DNA of 64,000 bases from Streptomyces sp. Ru71. GTDB taxonomy: Bacteria > Actinomycetota > Actinomycetes > Streptomycetales > Streptomycetaceae. Positions 21,130 to 30,713 of this stretch are shown here, in pieces. The translations under genes and the position numbers were made by a program. The notes beneath the pieces are model-generated. The model was not told the origin of the DNA and ran no database searches. It was given only the letters and a program-made list of their open reading frames with translations. The stretch spans positions 1 to 64,000 of the forward strand of contig NZ_PQSS01000021.1 of assembly GCF_002920535.1 (NCBI RefSeq). The letters are read 5' to 3'. Every line of letters starts with the position of its first letter. Positions within the stretch are counted from its first letter, which is position 1.

Positions 21130-23754
21130 TCACGCCTGCGGGAGCTTCTCCAGCTGGGCCTGGATTCGGGTGATGTCCTCCTCCGCCTTGGCCAGGCGGC
21201 CGCGGATCTTGTCCACCACGTTGTCCGGGGCCTTGGCCAGGAAGGCCTCGTTGCCGAGCTTGGCCGTGGCCTGGGCCTTCTCCTTCTCGGCCGCCGCCAG
21301 GTCCTTCGCCAGGCGCTTGCGCTCCGCCGCCACGTCGATCGCGCCGGACAGGTCGAGCGCGACCTCCACGCCCGCGACCGGCAGGGTCGCCGTGGCGGTG
21401 AAGGTCTCGCCCTCCGGCTGCAGGCGCAGCAGCTGGCGGATGGCCGCCTCGTGCGCCGCGAGCGGCGAGCCGGTCAGGGCCAGGCGGGCCGGGACGCGCT
21501 GGCCGGGCTGCAGGCCCTGGTCGGCGCGGAAGCGGCGGACCTCGGTGATGACCTGCTGGAGGGTCTCGATCTCCCGCTCGGCGTCGGCGTCGCGGAAGCC
21601 GGAGTCCTTGGGCCACTCGGCGATGACGACGGACTCGCCGCCGGTCAGCGTGGTCCACAGGGTCTCCGTGACGAACGGGACCACCGGGTGCAGCAGCTTC
21701 AGGGTGACGTCGAGGACCTCGCCCAGGACGCGCTGGGAGACCTCGGCCGCCTCGCCGCCGGCCTGGAACGTCGTCTTGGACAGCTCGACGTACCAGTCGA
21801 AGACCTCGTCCCACGCGAAGTGGAAGAGGGCGTCGGAGAGCTTCGCGAACTGGTAGTCGTCGTAGTAGGCGTCCACCTCGGCGACGACCGAGTTCAGGCG
21901 GGAGAGGATCCAGCGGTCCGTCGGGGACATCTTCGACGGGTCCGGCAGCGGGCCGTCCACCGTGGCGCCGTTCATCAGCGCGAAGCGGGTGGCGTTCCAG
22001 ATCTTGTTGGCGAAGTTGCGCGAGCCCTGGACCCAGTCCTCGCCGATCGGGACGTCGACGCCCGGGTTGGCGCCGCGCGCCAGGGTGAAGCGCAGGGCGT
22101 CGGAGCCGTACTTGTCCATCCAGTCCAGCGGGTTGACCGCGTTGCCGAAGGACTTCGACATCTTCTTGCCGAACTGGTCGCGGACCATGCCGTGCAGGGC
22201 GATGGTGTGGAACGGCGGGGTGCCGTCCATCGCGTACAGGCCGAACATCATCATCCGGGCGACCCAGAAGAAGAGGATGTCGTAGCCGGTGACCAGGACG
22301 GAGTTCGGGTAGAACTTCGCGAGCGACTCGGTCTGCTCGGGCCAGCCGAGCGTGGAGAACGGCCACAGGCCGGAGGAGAACCAGGTGTCCAGGACGTCGG
22401 TCTCCTGGTGCCAGCCCTCGCCGGTGGGCGGCTGCTCGTCGGGGCCGACGCAGACGACCTCGCCGTCGGGGCCGTACCAGACCGGGATGCGGTGGCCCCA
22501 CCACAGCTGGCGCGAGATGCACCAGTCGTGGAGGTTGTCGACCCAGTCGAAGTACCGCTTCTCCATCTCCTGCGGGTGGATCTTGACCTTGCCGTCGCGG
22601 ACCGCGTCACCGGCGGCCTTGGCGAGCGGGCCGACCTTGACCCACCACTGCATGGACAGGCGCGGCTCGATGGTGGTCTTGCAGCGCGAGCAGTGGCCGA
22701 CGGAGTGGACGTAGGGCCGCTTCTCGGCGACGATCCGGCCCTCGGCGCGCAGCGCGGCGACGATGGCGGAGCGGGCCTCCAGGCGGTCCAGGCCCTGGAA
22801 GGGGCCGTGGGCGGTGATCACGGCGTGCTCGTCCATGACCGCGATCGCCGGCAGGTCGTGGCGCTGGCCGATCTCGAAGTCGTTCGGGTCGTGCGCCGGG
22901 GTCACCTTGACGGCGCCGGTGCCGAACTCCGGGTCGACGTGCTCGTCGGCGACGACGGGGATACGGCGGCCGGTGAGCGGCAGCTCGATCTCGCGGCCGA
23001 CGAGGTGCTTGTAGCGCTCGTCCTCGGGGTGGACGGCGACGGCGGTGTCGCCGAGCATCGTCTCGGCGCGGGTGGTGGCGACGACGATCGCGTCGTCACC
23101 GTCGCCGTACTTGATGGAGACCAGCTCGCCGTCGTCGTCCTGGTACTCGACCTCGATGTCGGAGATCGCGGTCAGGCAGCGCGGGCACCAGTTGATGATG
23201 CGCTCTGCGCGGTAGATCAGCTCATCGTCGTAGAGCTTCTTGAAGATGGTCTGGACGGCCTGCGAGAGGCCCTCGTCCATGGTGAAGCGCTCGCGGGACC
23301 AGGCGACGCCGTCGCCGAGGCGGCGCATCTGGCCGCTGATCTGGCCGCCGGACTCGCCCTTCCACTGCCAGACGCGCTCGACGAACGCCTCGCGGCCCAG
23401 GTCGTGGCGGGACTTGCCCTCCTTGGCGAGCTCGCGCTCGACGACGTTCTGGGTGGCGATGCCGGCGTGGTCCATGCCGGGCTGCCACAGCGTCTCGTAG
23501 CCCTGCATCCGCTTGCGGCGGGTGAGGGCGTCGATGAGCGTGTGCTCGAAGGCGTGGCCCAGGTGCAGGCTGCCGGTGACGTTCGGCGGCGGGATGACGA
23601 TGGTGTACGGGGGCTTGTCGCTCTTGGCGTCCGCCTCGAAGTAACCGCGCTCTACCCAGCGCTCGTACAGCGGGCCCTCTACATCGGCCGGCGCGTACTG
23701 GGTCGGCAGTTCGGTGGTGGGCGCTGGTGGCTGCTGCTGAGCGTTCTCGGTCAC
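21130..23754 (-). CDS. valS: Valyl-tRNA synthetase
   Basis: The 874 residues form a class I synthetase. The HIGH motif is HLGH in [18 protein letters not shown] (about residue 60), and the KMSKS motif is in [14 protein letters not shown]. The editing domain (CP1) lies between, the anticodon-binding domain follows, and the C-terminus is the long coiled coil typical of ValRS ([21 protein letters not shown] to the end). It charges tRNA-Val. I see no T-box or other leader element upstream. Confidence 0.97.
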   Translation of the reverse strand: MTENAQQQPPAPTTELPTQYAPADVEGPLYERWVERGYFEADAKSDKPPYTIVIPPPNVTGSLHLGHAFEHTLIDALTRRKRMQGYETLWQPGMDHAGIATQNVVERELAKEGKSRHDLGREAFVERVWQWKGESGGQISGQMRRLGDGVAWSRERFTMDEGLSQAVQTIFKKLYDDELIYRAERIINWCPRCLTAISDIEVEYQDDDGELVSIKYGDGDDAIVVATTRAETMLGDTAVAVHPEDERYKHLVGREIELPLTGRRIPVVADEHVDPEFGTGAVKVTPAHDPNDFEIGQRHDLPAIAVMDEHAVITAHGPFQGLDRLEARSAIVAALRAEGRIVAEKRPYVHSVGHCSRCKTTIEPRLSMQWWVKVGPLAKAAGDAVRDGKVKIHPQEMEKRYFDWVDNLHDWCISRQLWWGHRIPVWYGPDGEVVCVGPDEQPPTGEGWHQETDVLDTWFSSGLWPFSTLGWPEQTESLAKFYPNSVLVTGYDILFFWVARMMMFGLYAMDGTPPFHTIALHGMVRDQFGKKMSKSFGNAVNPLDWMDKYGSDALRFTLARGANPGVDVPIGEDWVQGSRNFANKIWNATRFALMNGATVDGPLPDPSKMSPTDRWILSRLNSVVAEVDAYYDDYQFAKLSDALFHFAWDEVFDWYVELSKTTFQAGGEAAEVSQRVLGEVLDVTLKLLHPVVPFVTETLWTTLTGGESVVIAEWPKDSGFRDADAEREIETLQQVITEVRRFRADQGLQPGQRVPARLALTGSPLAAHEAAIRQLLRLQPEGETFTATATLPVAGVEVALDLSGAIDVAAERKRLAKDLAAAEKEKAQATAKLGNEAFLAKAPDNVVDKIRGRLAKAEEDITRIQAQLEKLPQA

Positions 23755-23891
23755 GGCGCTCAGTTTAGAGGCGTCACCGCCGTGTCCCGAAACGCGATTC
23801 TTCTGTAACGGTCAGCACCCCGGTGCGGTGCGGTGGGCGGGTCTCGGCCAGGATGTCGGATACGCATAAGCATCTGGAGGGGAACCCAGTA

Positions 23892-24893
23892 ATGAGCTAC
23901 AACCAGCCGGGCCCGTACGGCGGGCAGCCCCAGCAGCCCGGACCGTACGGCCAGCCGGGCCCCTACGGCCAGCCCGGCCCGTACGGCCAGCAGCCGCAGG
24001 CCCCGCAGCCCGGCTACGGCTACCCCCAGCAGCCGGCCGCCCCGCAGCCGGGGTACGGCTACCCGCAGCAGGCCCCGCAGGGCGTGCCGCCCCAGCCGGC
24101 TCCGTACGGCCAGCCCAACGCCTACGGCCAGCAGGCGCCCTACGGCCAGCAGCCCTACGGGGCCATGCCGCAGCCGCCGGCCCCGGCGGGCGGCAAGAAG
24201 AAGACGGGCCTGATCATCGGCGCGGTGGCAGCGGTGGCGGCCCTGGCGGTGGGCGGCTACTTCGTGCTGGCGGGGGGTGGCGGGGGCGGCCTTGACGACG
24301 ACGGACCGCACAAGCTGACGACGCCGGCGACGGCGCTCACCGAGTACAAGCGGGTCGGCAAGGGCGGCGAGCGCGGTGACGCGGACGCCGTGAAGTACCT
24401 CCAGAGCAGCGGCGTCACGAACGGCAAGGCCGTCATCGGGCAGTGGTCGACGGCCGACTTCGGCGACTACGACCCGCAGAACCCCGACTCCAGCAAGCTG
24501 CCCAGCACGGCCGAGCTGCTGACCGCGCGGGGCGTGACGATGGTGGGCGGCTACGGCGAGATCAAGGATCCCAAGTCGACGCTGGACCTGTACTTCGCCG
24601 TCATTCAGAAGCAGTTCGCGAAGAACTCCTCGGGCAGCTCCGGCACCTCGTCCGACGTGGAGCTGATCGGCCAGCCGGAGGAGGCCGACATCGACGGCGC
24701 GCTCATGAAGTGCCAGTCGGCCAAGAGCACCAACTCGCTGACGAAGAAGGAGTCCACGGACTGGTTCTGCGTGTGGTCCGACTACAGCACCGTGGCCATG
24801 GTCTCCCCGGGTGACAACACCAAGAGCATCACCAAGGACGCCGCGATCGACATCACCACGAAGCTGCGCGACGAGGTACGCATCAAGGCCTGA
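23892..24893 (+). CDS. Single-pass membrane protein with Gln/Pro/Gly/Tyr-rich N-terminus
   Basis: The product has 333 residues and I do not recognise a named family. Residues 1 to about 95 are repeats of GPYGQ / PGYGYPQQ type (cytoplasmic, disordered). One transmembrane helix follows (TGLIIGAVAAVAALAVGGYFVLAG, about 103-126), then a Gly/Asp spacer and an extracellular domain of about 200 residues with two Cys (KCQSAK and WFCVWS) that may form a disulfide. This layout is common in Streptomyces envelope proteins. The ATG is preceded by GGAGGGG at good spacing. It is divergent from valS. Confidence 0.7.
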   Translation: MSYNQPGPYGGQPQQPGPYGQPGPYGQPGPYGQQPQAPQPGYGYPQQPAAPQPGYGYPQQAPQGVPPQPAPYGQPNAYGQQAPYGQQPYGAMPQPPAPAGGKKKTGLIIGAVAAVAALAVGGYFVLAGGGGGGLDDDGPHKLTTPATALTEYKRVGKGGERGDADAVKYLQSSGVTNGKAVIGQWSTADFGDYDPQNPDSSKLPSTAELLTARGVTMVGGYGEIKDPKSTLDLYFAVIQKQFAKNSSGSSGTSSDVELIGQPEEADIDGALMKCQSAKSTNSLTKKESTDWFCVWSDYSTVAMVSPGDNTKSITKDAAIDITTKLRDEVRIKA

Positions 24894-25049
24894 CCCAGCA
24901 CCGAAGGCTGCTCGCGACATCCCGAGCCGCCTTTGTCATGTCCTGATAGCAACGATCATTCGAACACACTGGCGAACTGCTTGGTAAGATCCAACCGCAT
25001 CCCTGCCATGACCATGACCGAAGTCGGCAGGGCGAGAGAAAGGTTCTGT

Positions 25050-25322
25050 GTGTTAAAGCGAGCTTTCACCGTGGCCGGACTCGTCGTCGCGGCAGCAGTC
25101 ACACCCCTGGTCACCGCAGCGCCGGCGTCCGCTTCCATCGCGCAGTGCACCGACATTTTGAACAACTACGGTTACCGGGTCGGCGCCAAGGTCACCAACG
25201 CCTGTAGCTGGCCCGCCGTCACCCTCTACGGCCAGCGTCAGCCCAACCCGAACTGCATCACGCCCCTCGTCGGTCTCGGGGTGAAGTACAGCCACGCCAA
25301 AACAGCTTGCGAGTGGGCATGA
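25050..25322 (+). CDS. Small secreted four-cysteine protein with a TTA codon
   Basis: The 90 residues start at a GTG preceded by AAAGG six bases away. A signal peptide (LKRAFTVAGLVVAAAVTPLVTAAPASA, about residues 2-28) leaves a mature peptide of about 62 residues with Cys33, Cys52, Cys69 and Cys87, so two disulfides are likely. I do not recognise the family. The second codon is TTA, the rare leucine codon read only by the bldA tRNA in Streptomyces, so translation may depend on developmental stage. The coding region is less G+C-rich than its neighbours. A longer reading from an upstream ATG (about 25005) is possible but has no ribosome binding site and would bury the signal peptide. Confidence 0.7.
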   Translation: MLKRAFTVAGLVVAAAVTPLVTAAPASASIAQCTDILNNYGYRVGAKVTNACSWPAVTLYGQRQPNPNCITPLVGLGVKYSHAKTACEWA

Positions 25323-25341
25323 ACAACCCCCGGCGTAAGTT

Positions 25342-25361
25342 CCCGGACTGAACAGTCCGGG
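25342..25361. terminator. First hairpin after the small secreted protein
   Basis: Stem cccggact (25342-25349) / agtccggg (25354-25361) with loop gaac, 19 bases after the stop codon. Confidence 0.5.
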
Positions 25362-25376
25362 TCAAGCGCGTACGAG

Positions 25377-25410
25377 AAGGGCGCCCGGCGGATATCCGTC
25401 GGGCGCCCTT
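25377..25410. terminator. Bidirectional terminator between the small secreted protein and clpX
   Basis: Stem aagggcgcccggcgg (25377-25391) pairs with 25396-25410 through 15 positions, one a G-U, around loop atat. It is followed by ttcg on the plus strand and lies 18 bases from the clpX stop on the other. Confidence 0.8.
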
Positions 25411-25427
25411 TCGTATCTCGCCTTGCC

Positions 25428-26711
25428 TTATGCCGACTTCTGTTCGCCCGTGCCGCGGCCGCGGGCCTCCCTGGGGATCAGGGTCGGGTTGACGTTGGAG
25501 TGGACGACGTCTGCGGTGATGACGACTCGGGCCACGTCCTTGCGGGAGGGGACCTCGTACATCACCGACATCAGGACCTCCTCCATGATGGCGCGCAGGC
25601 CGCGCGCGCCGGTCTGGCGGAGGATGGCCTGGTCGGCGATGGCCTCCAGGGCCTCGCGCTCGAAGTCCAGCTCCACGCCGTCGAGTTCGAACAGGCGCTG
25701 GTACTGCTTGACCAGGGCGTTGCGCGGCTCGACCAGGATCTTCAGGAGCGCCTCGCGGTCCAGGTTGTGGACGCTGGTGATCACCGGCAGACGGCCGATG
25801 AACTCCGGGATCATGCCGAACTTGACCAGGTCCTCCGGCATGACGTCCTCGAACTGGTCCTTGGACTCCAGCTCCCGCTTGGAGCGGATCGTCGCGCCGA
25901 AGCCGATGCCCTTGGCACCCGCCCGGGACTCGATGATCTTCTCCAGGCCGGCGAACGCGCCGCCCACGATGAACAGCACGTTCGTCGTGTCGATCTGGAT
26001 GAACTCCTGGTGCGGGTGCTTGCGTCCGCCCTGCGGGGGCACCGAGGCCGTGGTGCCTTCGAGGATCTTCAGCAGGGCCTGCTGCACGCCCTCACCGCTC
26101 ACGTCACGCGTGATCGACGGGTTTTCGCTCTTCCGGGCGACCTTGTCGATCTCGTCGATGTAGATGATCCCGGTCTCGGCCTTCTTGACGTCGTAGTCGG
26201 CCGCCTGGATCAGCTTGAGCAGGATGTTCTCGACGTCCTCGCCGACATAGCCCGCCTCCGTCAGCGCGGTCGCGTCGGCGATCGCGAACGGGACGTTCAG
26301 CATGCGGGCCAGGGTCTGCGCGAGCAGCGTCTTGCCGGAGCCCGTGGGGCCCAGCAGCAGGATGTTGGACTTGGCCAGCTCGATCGCGTCCTCGCGGCTG
26401 CCGCCGCCGTTCTCGCCGGCCTGGACCCGCTTGTAGTGGTTGTACACCGCGACGGAGAGGGCCTTCTTGGCCGCCTCCTGGCCCACCACGTAGCCCTCAA
26501 GGAACTCGTAGATCTCGCGGGGCTTGGGGAGCTCCTCCCAGCGCACCTCGCTGGTCTCGGCGAGCTCCTCCTCGATGATCTCGTTGCAGAGATCGATGCA
26601 CTCGTCGCAGATGTACACACCGGGGCCTGCGATGAGCTTCTTGACCTGCTTCTGGCTCTTGCCGCAGAACGAGCACTTGAGCAGATCGCCGCCGTCACCG
26701 ATGCGTGCCAC
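25428..26711 (-). CDS. clpX: ATP-dependent Clp protease ATP-binding subunit ClpX
   Basis: The 427 residues are full length. The N-terminal zinc-binding domain has C-x2-C ... C-x2-C (KCSFCGKSQ and [10 protein letters not shown]). Walker A is [16 protein letters not shown], Walker B is IIYIDEIDK, and the C-terminal AAA lid contains [14 protein letters not shown]. ClpX unfolds tagged substrates and feeds them to the ClpP tetradecamer encoded just upstream (clpP1-clpP2 lie 5' on the same strand). Confidence 0.97.
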   Translation of the reverse strand: MARIGDGGDLLKCSFCGKSQKQVKKLIAGPGVYICDECIDLCNEIIEEELAETSEVRWEELPKPREIYEFLEGYVVGQEAAKKALSVAVYNHYKRVQAGENGGGSREDAIELAKSNILLLGPTGSGKTLLAQTLARMLNVPFAIADATALTEAGYVGEDVENILLKLIQAADYDVKKAETGIIYIDEIDKVARKSENPSITRDVSGEGVQQALLKILEGTTASVPPQGGRKHPHQEFIQIDTTNVLFIVGGAFAGLEKIIESRAGAKGIGFGATIRSKRELESKDQFEDVMPEDLVKFGMIPEFIGRLPVITSVHNLDREALLKILVEPRNALVKQYQRLFELDGVELDFEREALEAIADQAILRQTGARGLRAIMEEVLMSVMYEVPSRKDVARVVITADVVHSNVNPTLIPREARGRGTGEQKSA

Positions 26712-26815
26712 GGTGTGCTTCCCCTTCGCCTGGGAGACGCCTGGACGTCAACGTCCAGCGGCTCCTGGTGCTGCCTTATGTCCGACGGTACCTTGCCGAG
26801 CCCCCCGTTCGGGCC

Positions 26816-26868
26816 CCCCTTGGCACGGTTCACTTCCACGGGAACCGTGCGCGCGCCGTGCCAAGGGG
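26816..26868 (-). promoter_or_regulatory. Mutually exclusive hairpins between clpP2 and clpX
   Basis: The segment ccccttggcacgg (26816-26828) is perfectly complementary to 26856-26868, and its inner part gcacggtt (26823-26830) is also complementary to aaccgtgc at 26843-26850. The two pairings exclude each other. The element lies in the 190-base gap before clpX in the direction of transcription. Confidence 0.5.
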
Positions 26869-26902
26869 CGGCAGACGATACAGGTCCGAAGACCCTGCAG
26901 CG

Positions 26903-27583
26903 TCAGCGGACCGCCGCGTTGTTCATCTTCCGGGTGGAGATGATCTGGTCGATCAGGCCGTACTGGAGCGCGTCCTCGGCCGTGAGGATCTTGTCGCGCT
27001 CGATGTCCTCGCGGATCTTCTCGATCGGCGTGGTGGAGTGCTTGGCCAGCATCTCCTCCAGCTGCGAGCGCATCCGCAGGATCTCGTTCGCGGCGATCTC
27101 CAGGTCGGAGACCTGACCGCGGCCGGTCTCGCTGTACGGCTGGTGGATCAGCACGCGGGCGTTCGGCAGCGCCATGCGCTTGCCCGGCGTACCGGCGGCG
27201 AGCAGGACGGCCGCGGCGGAGGCCGCCTGGCCCATGCAGACCGTCTGGATGTCGGGCTTCACGAACTGCATCGTGTCGTAGATCGCCGTCAGCGCCGTGA
27301 AGGAGCCGCCGGGGCTGTTGATGTAGACCGAGATGTCCCGGTCGGGGTCCATCGACTCCAGGCACAGCAGCTGCGCCATGACGTCGTTGGCGGAGGCGTC
27401 GTCGATCTGGACGCCCAGGAAGATCACGCGCTCCTCGAAGAGCTTCGCGTACGGGTCGTACTCGCGGATGCCCTGGGAGGTGCGCTCGACGAAGCGCGGG
27501 ATGACGTAGCGGGATTCGGCCGTGGGGCCGGTGTACTCGGCGCGCGTGCGGTCGTAGAGGCCGCTGCCGGGGAAGTCGTTCAC
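26903..27583 (-). CDS. clpP2: ATP-dependent Clp protease proteolytic subunit ClpP2
   Basis: The 226 residues have the catalytic Ser in [17 protein letters not shown], the His in VLIHQPYSE and the Asp in [19 protein letters not shown]. The ClpP head loop [16 protein letters not shown] is intact. In Streptomyces, clpP1 and clpP2 form one operon and the products are thought to assemble as mixed rings working with ClpX and ClpC. The stop is 110 bases from the clpP1 stop-to-start junction. Confidence 0.94.
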   Translation of the reverse strand: MNDFPGSGLYDRTRAEYTGPTAESRYVIPRFVERTSQGIREYDPYAKLFEERVIFLGVQIDDASANDVMAQLLCLESMDPDRDISVYINSPGGSFTALTAIYDTMQFVKPDIQTVCMGQAASAAAVLLAAGTPGKRMALPNARVLIHQPYSETGRGQVSDLEIAANEILRMRSQLEEMLAKHSTTPIEKIREDIERDKILTAEDALQYGLIDQIISTRKMNNAAVR

Positions 27584-27692
27584 GGTGTCTCCTGAAAAGG
27601 GCTGGGGCGGTGGCTGGGGCGGGCGAGGGGGCCGGTGGGCCTGGAGGGGCCACCCGGCGCCGTACGGGCGTTGTACGGGCCTGTGGGGCCCG

Positions 27693-28355
27693 TTACGCCG
27701 CCCCGGTACCGCCGCCGCCCGGCATGCCGGCGGCCGTGGCGATCACGTCGTCGATCAGGCCGTAGGTCTTGGCCTCGTAGGCGTCGAACCAGCGGTCGCG
27801 GTCCGAGTCACGGGTGATCTGCTCCACCGTCTGGCCGGTGTGCAGGGCCGTGAGCTCCGCCATGCGCTTCTTGGTGTGCAGCAGCCGCTCGGCGTGGATC
27901 TTGATGTCCGAGGCCGAACCGGCCAGACCGGCCGACGGCTGGTGGATCAGGATCTCGGCGTTCGGCAGCGCGAAGCGCTTGCCGGGGGTGCCCGCGCTGA
28001 GCAGGAACTGGCCCATCGACGCGGCCAGGCCCATGGCGATCGTCACCACGTCGTTCTTGATGTACTGCATGGTGTCGTAGATCGCCATGCCGGCCGTGAT
28101 CGAACCGCCGGGGCTGTTGATGTACAGGTAGATGTCCTTGTCCGGGTCGGCGGCAAGGAGCAGCAGCTGTGCGGTGATCTTGTTCGCGATGTCGTCGTCG
28201 ACCGGCTGGCCGAGGAAGATGATCCGCTCGTTGAGCAGCCGGTTGTAGACATGGTCGCCGAGGCCACCGCCGATGGAGGGCTCGCCGGCGGCGGAGGGCA
28301 TCAGATTCGTCACGTATCCACCTGCTCGTCTTACGACGGCGCCGGGCCGTCTCAC
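27693..28355 (-). CDS. clpP1: ATP-dependent Clp protease proteolytic subunit ClpP1
   Basis: The 220 residues have the catalytic Ser in [17 protein letters not shown], the His in ILIHQPSAG and the Asp in [14 protein letters not shown]. The N-terminus may start at the ATG at 28355 or at the inner Met of [11 protein letters not shown] (about 28301). It is the first gene of the clpP1P2 operon and is preceded by a ClgR-type operator. ClpP1 turnover controls development in Streptomyces. Confidence 0.95.
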   Translation of the reverse strand: MRRPGAVVRRAGGYVTNLMPSAAGEPSIGGGLGDHVYNRLLNERIIFLGQPVDDDIANKITAQLLLLAADPDKDIYLYINSPGGSITAGMAIYDTMQYIKNDVVTIAMGLAASMGQFLLSAGTPGKRFALPNAEILIHQPSAGLAGSASDIKIHAERLLHTKKRMAELTALHTGQTVEQITRDSDRDRWFDAYEAKTYGLIDDVIATAAGMPGGGGTGAA

Positions 28356-28454
28356 GTTTCCCTGCGGGGCTTGGAGCCGTTCGGGGACTCCACTGCCCTC
28401 GTATTCATGGACCCTAACGCGCGGGTCCCTTCGGGGAATCCCGGGAATGGTGGT

Positions 28455-28468
28455 GTTCGCCGGGGGCG
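28455..28468. promoter_or_regulatory. ClgR-type operator upstream of clpP1
   Basis: The sequence GTTCGCCGGGGGCG fits the actinobacterial ClgR box GTTCGC-N5-GCG exactly. It lies 100 bases upstream of the clpP1 start. ClgR activates clpP1P2 and other protease genes in Streptomyces. Confidence 0.7.
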
Positions 28469-28558
28469 TAGCGCGGGCGCCTCCGGCGGATGGGCCGTTT
28501 CGGTTCGTGGGGGGGTGGCGAAGGCTGTCGCCGGGCCGCGGGTGGTGTGCGGCTGATC

Positions 28559-28578
28559 GCGCAGTTCCCCGCGCCCCT
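28559..28578 (+). repeat. Dispersed intergenic repeat, copy 2
   Basis: Same 20-base core as at 21049-21068, preceded by the related tract gtgcggctgatc and placed in the same way, just before a convergent terminator hairpin. Confidence 0.8.
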
Positions 28579-28605
28579 TTGGTGGGCCGCCCCGGCCGGT
28601 ATGCG

Positions 28606-28639
28606 GACGGGCCCCCGGGAAAGATCCCAGGGGCCCGTC
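28606..28639 (-). terminator. Terminator downstream of tig
   Basis: A 15-position stem pairs 28606-28620 (gacgggcccccggga) with 28625-28639 (one G-U), loop aaga. It lies 31 bases after the tig stop. Confidence 0.75.
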
Positions 28640-28669
28640 GTACGTGCGTCAGAGGTGCCGCAGGGCTGC

Positions 28670-30055
28670 TCAGCCCTCGGTCTTCTCCTCGGTGGCCTCG
28701 GTGGTCTCGGCGGCGGCCTGAGTGGCCTCCTCCTCGTCCTCCTCGTCGTCCAGGTCGATGATCTCGCCGTTGGTGTCCTTCACCGTGGCGGCCTCGACGA
28801 CCAGGGCCAGGGCCTTGCCGCGGGCGACCTCGCCGACCAGCAGCGGAACCTGGCCGCCCTCGACGACGGCCTGGGCGAACTGGTCGGGGGACATGCCGGA
28901 GGAGGCGGCACGGCGCATGAGGTGCTCGGTGAGCTCCTCCTGGTTGACGTTGAGCTTCTCGCGCTTGGTGAGCTCGTCGAGCACGAACTGGGTCTTGATG
29001 CCCTTGACCGCGGCCTCGCGGGTCTCGTTCTCGAACTCCTCGGCGGTCTTGCCCTGGAGCTCCAGGTACTTGTCGAGGGTGAGGCCCATCTGGCCGAGCT
29101 GGTGGTGCTCCAGGTTGTGCTTACGAGTGTTGATCTCGTCTTCGAGCAGCTTCTCGGGGACCGGCACCTCGACGAGCTCCAGCAGCTTCTCCAGGACGCG
29201 CTCCTGGGCCTGCGTGGCCTGGTCGAACTGCTTCATGTTCTGCAGGCGCTTGCGGCTGTCGGCCTTCAGCTCCTCCAGGGTGTCGAACTCGGAGGCGAGC
29301 TGCGCGAAGTCGTCGTCCAGCTCGGGCAGTTCGCGGGCGGCGACCTGGGTGACCTTGACGGTGACCTCGGCCTCCTTGCCGGCCGCGGAGCCGCCCTTGA
29401 GCTCGGAGGTGAAGGTGGCCTCCTCGCCGGCGGACAGGCCCTTGACGGCGTCGTCGATGCCGTCGAGCAGCTCGCCCGAGCCGATCGTGTAGGAGACGCC
29501 GTTGGCGACGCCGTCCTCCAGGACCTCGCCGTCGACCTTGGCCTCAAGGTCGACGGTCACGACGTCGCCGTCCTCGGCGGCACGCTCGACCGGGGTGGTG
29601 GAGGCGAACCGCTCACGCAGCTGCTCCACGGACTTCTCGACGTCCTCGTCGGTCACCTCGACGGCGTCGACCTCGACCTCGATGGAGGAGAAGTCCTCGG
29701 GGAGCTCCAGGGCGGGACGGACGTCGACCTCGGCGGTGAAGTTCAGCGTCTCGCCGTCCTTCAGCTCGGTGATGTCGACCTCGGGCTGGCCCAGCACGGA
29801 GAGCTCGGCCTCGTTGACCGCCTCCGTGTAGAACTTCGGAAGCGCGTCGTTGACGGCCTCCTCAAGCACGGCGCCCCGACCGAACCGCTGGTCGATGACC
29901 CGGGCCGGGATCTTGCCCTTGCGGAAGCCCTTCACCGTGACCTGCTGGTTGATCTTCTTGTACGCCGCGTCGAGGCTGTCCTTGAGCTCCTCGAAGGGCA
30001 CCTCGACAGTGAGCCGAACCCGGGTCGGGTTCAGGGTCTCCACGGCGCTCTTCAC
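28670..30055 (-). CDS. tig: Trigger factor, ribosome-associated chaperone and peptidyl-prolyl isomerase
   Basis: The product has 461 residues. The N-terminal ribosome-binding domain carries the signature GFRKGKIP (about 44-51), the FKBP-type isomerase domain follows ([17 protein letters not shown] onward, about 155-245), and then the helical chaperone arms. The C-terminus is a long acidic Glu/Ala/Thr tail. The start is GTG at 30055, with GGAG eight bases upstream. Trigger factor binds nascent chains; the order tig - clpP - clpX is widely conserved. Confidence 0.96.
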   Translation of the reverse strand: MKSAVETLNPTRVRLTVEVPFEELKDSLDAAYKKINQQVTVKGFRKGKIPARVIDQRFGRGAVLEEAVNDALPKFYTEAVNEAELSVLGQPEVDITELKDGETLNFTAEVDVRPALELPEDFSSIEVEVDAVEVTDEDVEKSVEQLRERFASTTPVERAAEDGDVVTVDLEAKVDGEVLEDGVANGVSYTIGSGELLDGIDDAVKGLSAGEEATFTSELKGGSAAGKEAEVTVKVTQVAARELPELDDDFAQLASEFDTLEELKADSRKRLQNMKQFDQATQAQERVLEKLLELVEVPVPEKLLEDEINTRKHNLEHHQLGQMGLTLDKYLELQGKTAEEFENETREAAVKGIKTQFVLDELTKREKLNVNQEELTEHLMRRAASSGMSPDQFAQAVVEGGQVPLLVGEVARGKALALVVEAATVKDTNGEIIDLDDEEDEEEATQAAAETTEATEEKTEG

Positions 30056-30296
30056 GGTTCGGTCTCCTTGTGGCTGACTTCTCGGATTCAGCCGGGGCCA
30101 GAGCGGCTCCGGCGGATTTCGCCGCCCGGGAGGACTGCAGTGTGAGACACACGGGCGCGCAGCTTGCATAGTAACCGCAGGCGGTGAACGGCCCAAAAGG
30201 CGATCACCCGAGTCGCCCGCCGCGCGATCACGCGGGTGCGCGCCGCGATCATGCAGGTGACCGGGCGCGTGATCGCGCGAAGTGGTGGTGCAGTGG

Positions 30297-30370
30297 TCGG
30301 GGTGGCGGGATTTGAACCCACGGCCTTCCGCTCCCAAAGCGGACGCGCTACCAAGCTGCGCCACACCCCG
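30297..30370 (-). tRNA. tRNA-Pro (anticodon TGG)
   Basis: The 74-base cloverleaf on the minus strand has acceptor CGGGGTG pairing with CACCCCG, a D-loop with AGCTTGGTAGC, anticodon stem TCCGC/GCGGA with loop TTTGGGA, and T-loop GGTTCAAATCC. CCA is not encoded. It is divergent from the tRNA-Gly gene. Confidence 0.96.
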
Positions 30371-30575
30371 TCTGGTGCGACACGTAGGGTACATGCCCGC
30401 AGGCAGTAAGGCTGCCGCATTGCCGCGGGCGTCCGGGGGGCGTCCCGGGGGCGCGGGGGGGCGCGGCGCCGCGCCCGGAGGGCCGCACACGTCGGACGGG
30501 GTGTGCGACGAGGGGCGCCGACCCGCTACGATGCCTTGCAGTGCCGCGGCCGTTACCGCCTGCGGCGCGTTGTGT

Positions 30576-30646
30576 GCGGGCGTAGCTCAATGGTAGAGCC
30601 CCAGTCTTCCAAACTGGCTACGCGGGTTCGATTCCCGTCGCCCGCT
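30576..30646 (+). tRNA. tRNA-Gly (anticodon TCC)
   Basis: The 71-base cloverleaf has acceptor GCGGGCG pairing with CGCCCGC, anticodon stem CCAGT/ACTGG with loop CTTCCAA, and T-loop GGTTCGATTCC. CCA is not encoded. A TACGAT about 45 bases upstream could be its -10 box. A strong terminator follows five bases downstream. Confidence 0.96.
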
Positions 30647-30650
30647 CTGT

Positions 30651-30702
30651 ACGACTCAGGCCCAGGTGAGGCGGGTTTCCCCGCTCCCTGGGCCTGAGTC
30701 GT
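30651..30702. terminator. Terminator of tRNA-Gly (also faces the RraA-like gene)
   Basis: There is a perfect 16-base stem, acgactcaggcccagg at 30651-30666 with its complement at 30687-30702 and a 20-base loop, lying between the tRNA and the convergent RraA-like gene. Confidence 0.8.
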
Positions 30703-30713
30703 CCCGGGTGCGA

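Larger units (their letters stand above)
28356..28669. other. clpP1 promoter region and tig 3' region
   Basis: This 314-base gap has no gene. From left to right it holds the clpP1 leader, a ClgR-type box (28455-28468), a copy of the dispersed 20-base repeat (28559-28578) and the tig terminator (28606-28639). Confidence 0.7.

Noticed and set aside
23755..23891. T-box riboswitch before valS
   Set aside because: The leader on the minus strand is under 140 bases and shows neither the T-box sequence nor the specifier stem.
25005..25049. Upstream ATG start for the small secreted protein
   Set aside because: It has no ribosome binding site and would place a polar stretch before the signal peptide; the GTG at 25050 has AAAGG six bases away.
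30297..30646. Attachment site for an integrated element at the tRNA genes
   Set aside because: There is no integrase, no duplicated tRNA 3' end and no change of gene content next to the tRNAs.
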